A stretch of DNA of 6,287 nucleotides from contig JAJYJR010000358.1 in assembly GCA_021789355.1 (NCBI GenBank), positions 1 to 6,287 on the forward strand, read 5' to 3'. Made by a program: the position numbers and the translations under genes. Shown here piece after piece: positions 5,446 through 6,287 of the stretch. The DNA is from Chloroflexota bacterium. Lineage in GTDB: Bacteria; Chloroflexota; Limnocylindria; Limnocylindrales; CSP1-4. The stretch's first letter is position 1. Each line of letters starts with the position of its first letter. Under the pieces are notes generated by a model. It saw nothing but the letters and a program-made list of their open reading frames with translations, had not been told where the DNA came from and did no database searches.

Positions 5446-6287
5446 GTGCCGGCAGTGGCCATTTCGCGGCTACGCGCGGCGGAGTGGCGGAAATCATTGC
5501 GCTTCCTTGCGCTCGTGACGCTTTCTGCGGCCGGCGCGGCGCTGCTGATCGCCGTCGTCGTCCAGGGGCCGAGCCGGGATTTTCGGGCTTACTGGGGGTT
5601 CAATCCGTCTGACCCCTATTCCGGGGTCCTCGGCACGCCGAGCGCGTTTCTTTATAGCCCCGTGGCCGGCCTCACGGCCTTGCCGCTCCACCTGCTCCCG
5701 TTCGGCGTTGCGCGCCTGCTGTGGCTCGCGCTGGAGCTGGCGTGTCTCGTCTATCTGCTCGGTCCGTGGGCGCTCGCCGCGCTGCTGTTCGTTCCGATCC
5801 TCGCGGACCTCTACTGGGGCAACATCCAACTCCTCGTCGGCGTGGCGATCGTCATCGGGTTCCGGTACCCCGCCGCGTGGGCCCTGATGCTGCTCACGAA
5901 GGTGACGCCGGGCGTCGGCTTGCTGTGGTTCGCGGTCCGACGTGAATGGCGCCAGCTCGGGATCGCGCTCGTGGTGACCCTCGCGCTGGCGGTTGTCTCC
6001 GGCGTTGTCGTTCCTTCATGGTGGCCCGGCTGGATCCGGACGCTGCTCGGAAGCACATCCCTGACGGCACCGCCCGGGCTCGCACTCGGAATCCCCCTGT
6101 GGCCGCGCCTCGTGCTGGCGGCGGGCATCACGGCCTGGGCGGCGCGCCGTGGGGATCGGTGGCTGCTCCCGTTTGCGGTGATGCTCGCGACGCCGGCGAT
6201 CTGGCTTCTCACGCCGGCCGTGCTGGCGGCTGTCCCGCGCCTGCTCACCGCGCACGACCACGTGCCCGTCGTATCGACGTTCAGACG
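5446..6287 (+). CDS. GT87 (DUF2029) family mannosyltransferase, C-terminus beyond right edge
   Basis: This open frame runs from GTG 5446 through the right edge without a stop (280 complete codons). The protein has a basic N-terminus, a first membrane helix (about 20-39) and then DFRAYW (45-50), where D45 is the expected catalytic Asp of the GT-C first loop. FLYSPVAGL (68-76), WGNIQLLVG (124-132) and LLTKVTPGVGLL (149-160) follow. This order, with D-F-x-x-Y, Y-S-P, G-N/Q-x-x-x-L and K-x-T-P, matches the GT87/DUF2029 family, known from mycobacterial polyprenol-phosphate-mannose-dependent mannosyltransferases such as PimE. About eight helices are visible. GT87 proteins are usually around 400 aa, so perhaps a quarter to a third is missing. 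The start could also be TTG 5434 or GTG 5455. It follows the flavoprotein by 8 nt, so it is very probably in the same transcript. The acceptor and sugar are unknown. Confidence 0.8.
   Translation, partial: MPAVAISRLRAAEWRKSLRFLALVTLSAAGAALLIAVVVQGPSRDFRAYWGFNPSDPYSGVLGTPSAFLYSPVAGLTALPLHLLPFGVARLLWLALELACLVYLLGPWALAALLFVPILADLYWGNIQLLVGVAIVIGFRYPAAWALMLLTKVTPGVGLLWFAVRREWRQLGIALVVTLALAVVSGVVVPSWWPGWIRTLLGSTSLTAPPGLALGIPLWPRLVLAAGITAWAARRGDRWLLPFAVMLATPAIWLLTPAVLAAVPRLLTAHDHVPVVSTFR

Noticed and set aside
1..6287. tRNA, rRNA, CRISPR, insertion sequence or integration-site signals
   Set aside because: No direct-repeat arrays, terminal inverted repeats, transposase motifs or tRNA-like cloverleaf sequences were seen by eye on either strand.

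Overview
The window is about two thirds G+C, with GTG starts, dense coding and strong G/C bias at third codon positions. This suggests a high-GC bacterium. Chloroflexota (for example Limnocylindria-like lineages) or Actinomycetota are the best guesses, but this rests on composition and gene style only; no marker gene is present.

Layout. Two transcription units diverge from a short region at about 1348-1438. The leftward (minus) unit has a PIG-V-type membrane mannosyltransferase (211-1347), whose last ~43 codons are knocked out of frame by an apparent one-base loss near 332-333. It is followed immediately by the N-terminus of a second GT-C membrane glycosyltransferase that runs off the left edge (1-192). 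The rightward (plus) unit has an O-antigen ligase/polymerase-type membrane protein with a C-terminal TPR region (1439-3799), a ~234-bp spacer with a hairpin just after the stop, a UDP-galactopyranose mutase/protoporphyrinogen oxidase-like FAD flavoprotein (4034-5437), and a GT87 (DUF2029) polyprenol-phosphate-mannose-type mannosyltransferase that runs off the right edge (5446-6287).

How they fit together. All five genes belong to families acting on lipid-linked sugars or surface polysaccharides. Three are GT-C enzymes, which use polyprenyl-phosphate sugars on the outer face of the membrane. One is a Wzy/WaaL-like enzyme that polymerises or transfers undecaprenyl-linked glycan. One is a cytosolic flavoprotein of a type often found in glycan clusters. 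The most economical reading is part of a cell-surface glycan or glycolipid locus. The sugar identities and the final product cannot be read from this sequence. No RNA genes, CRISPR arrays, insertion sequences or integrase-type mobile genes were seen.
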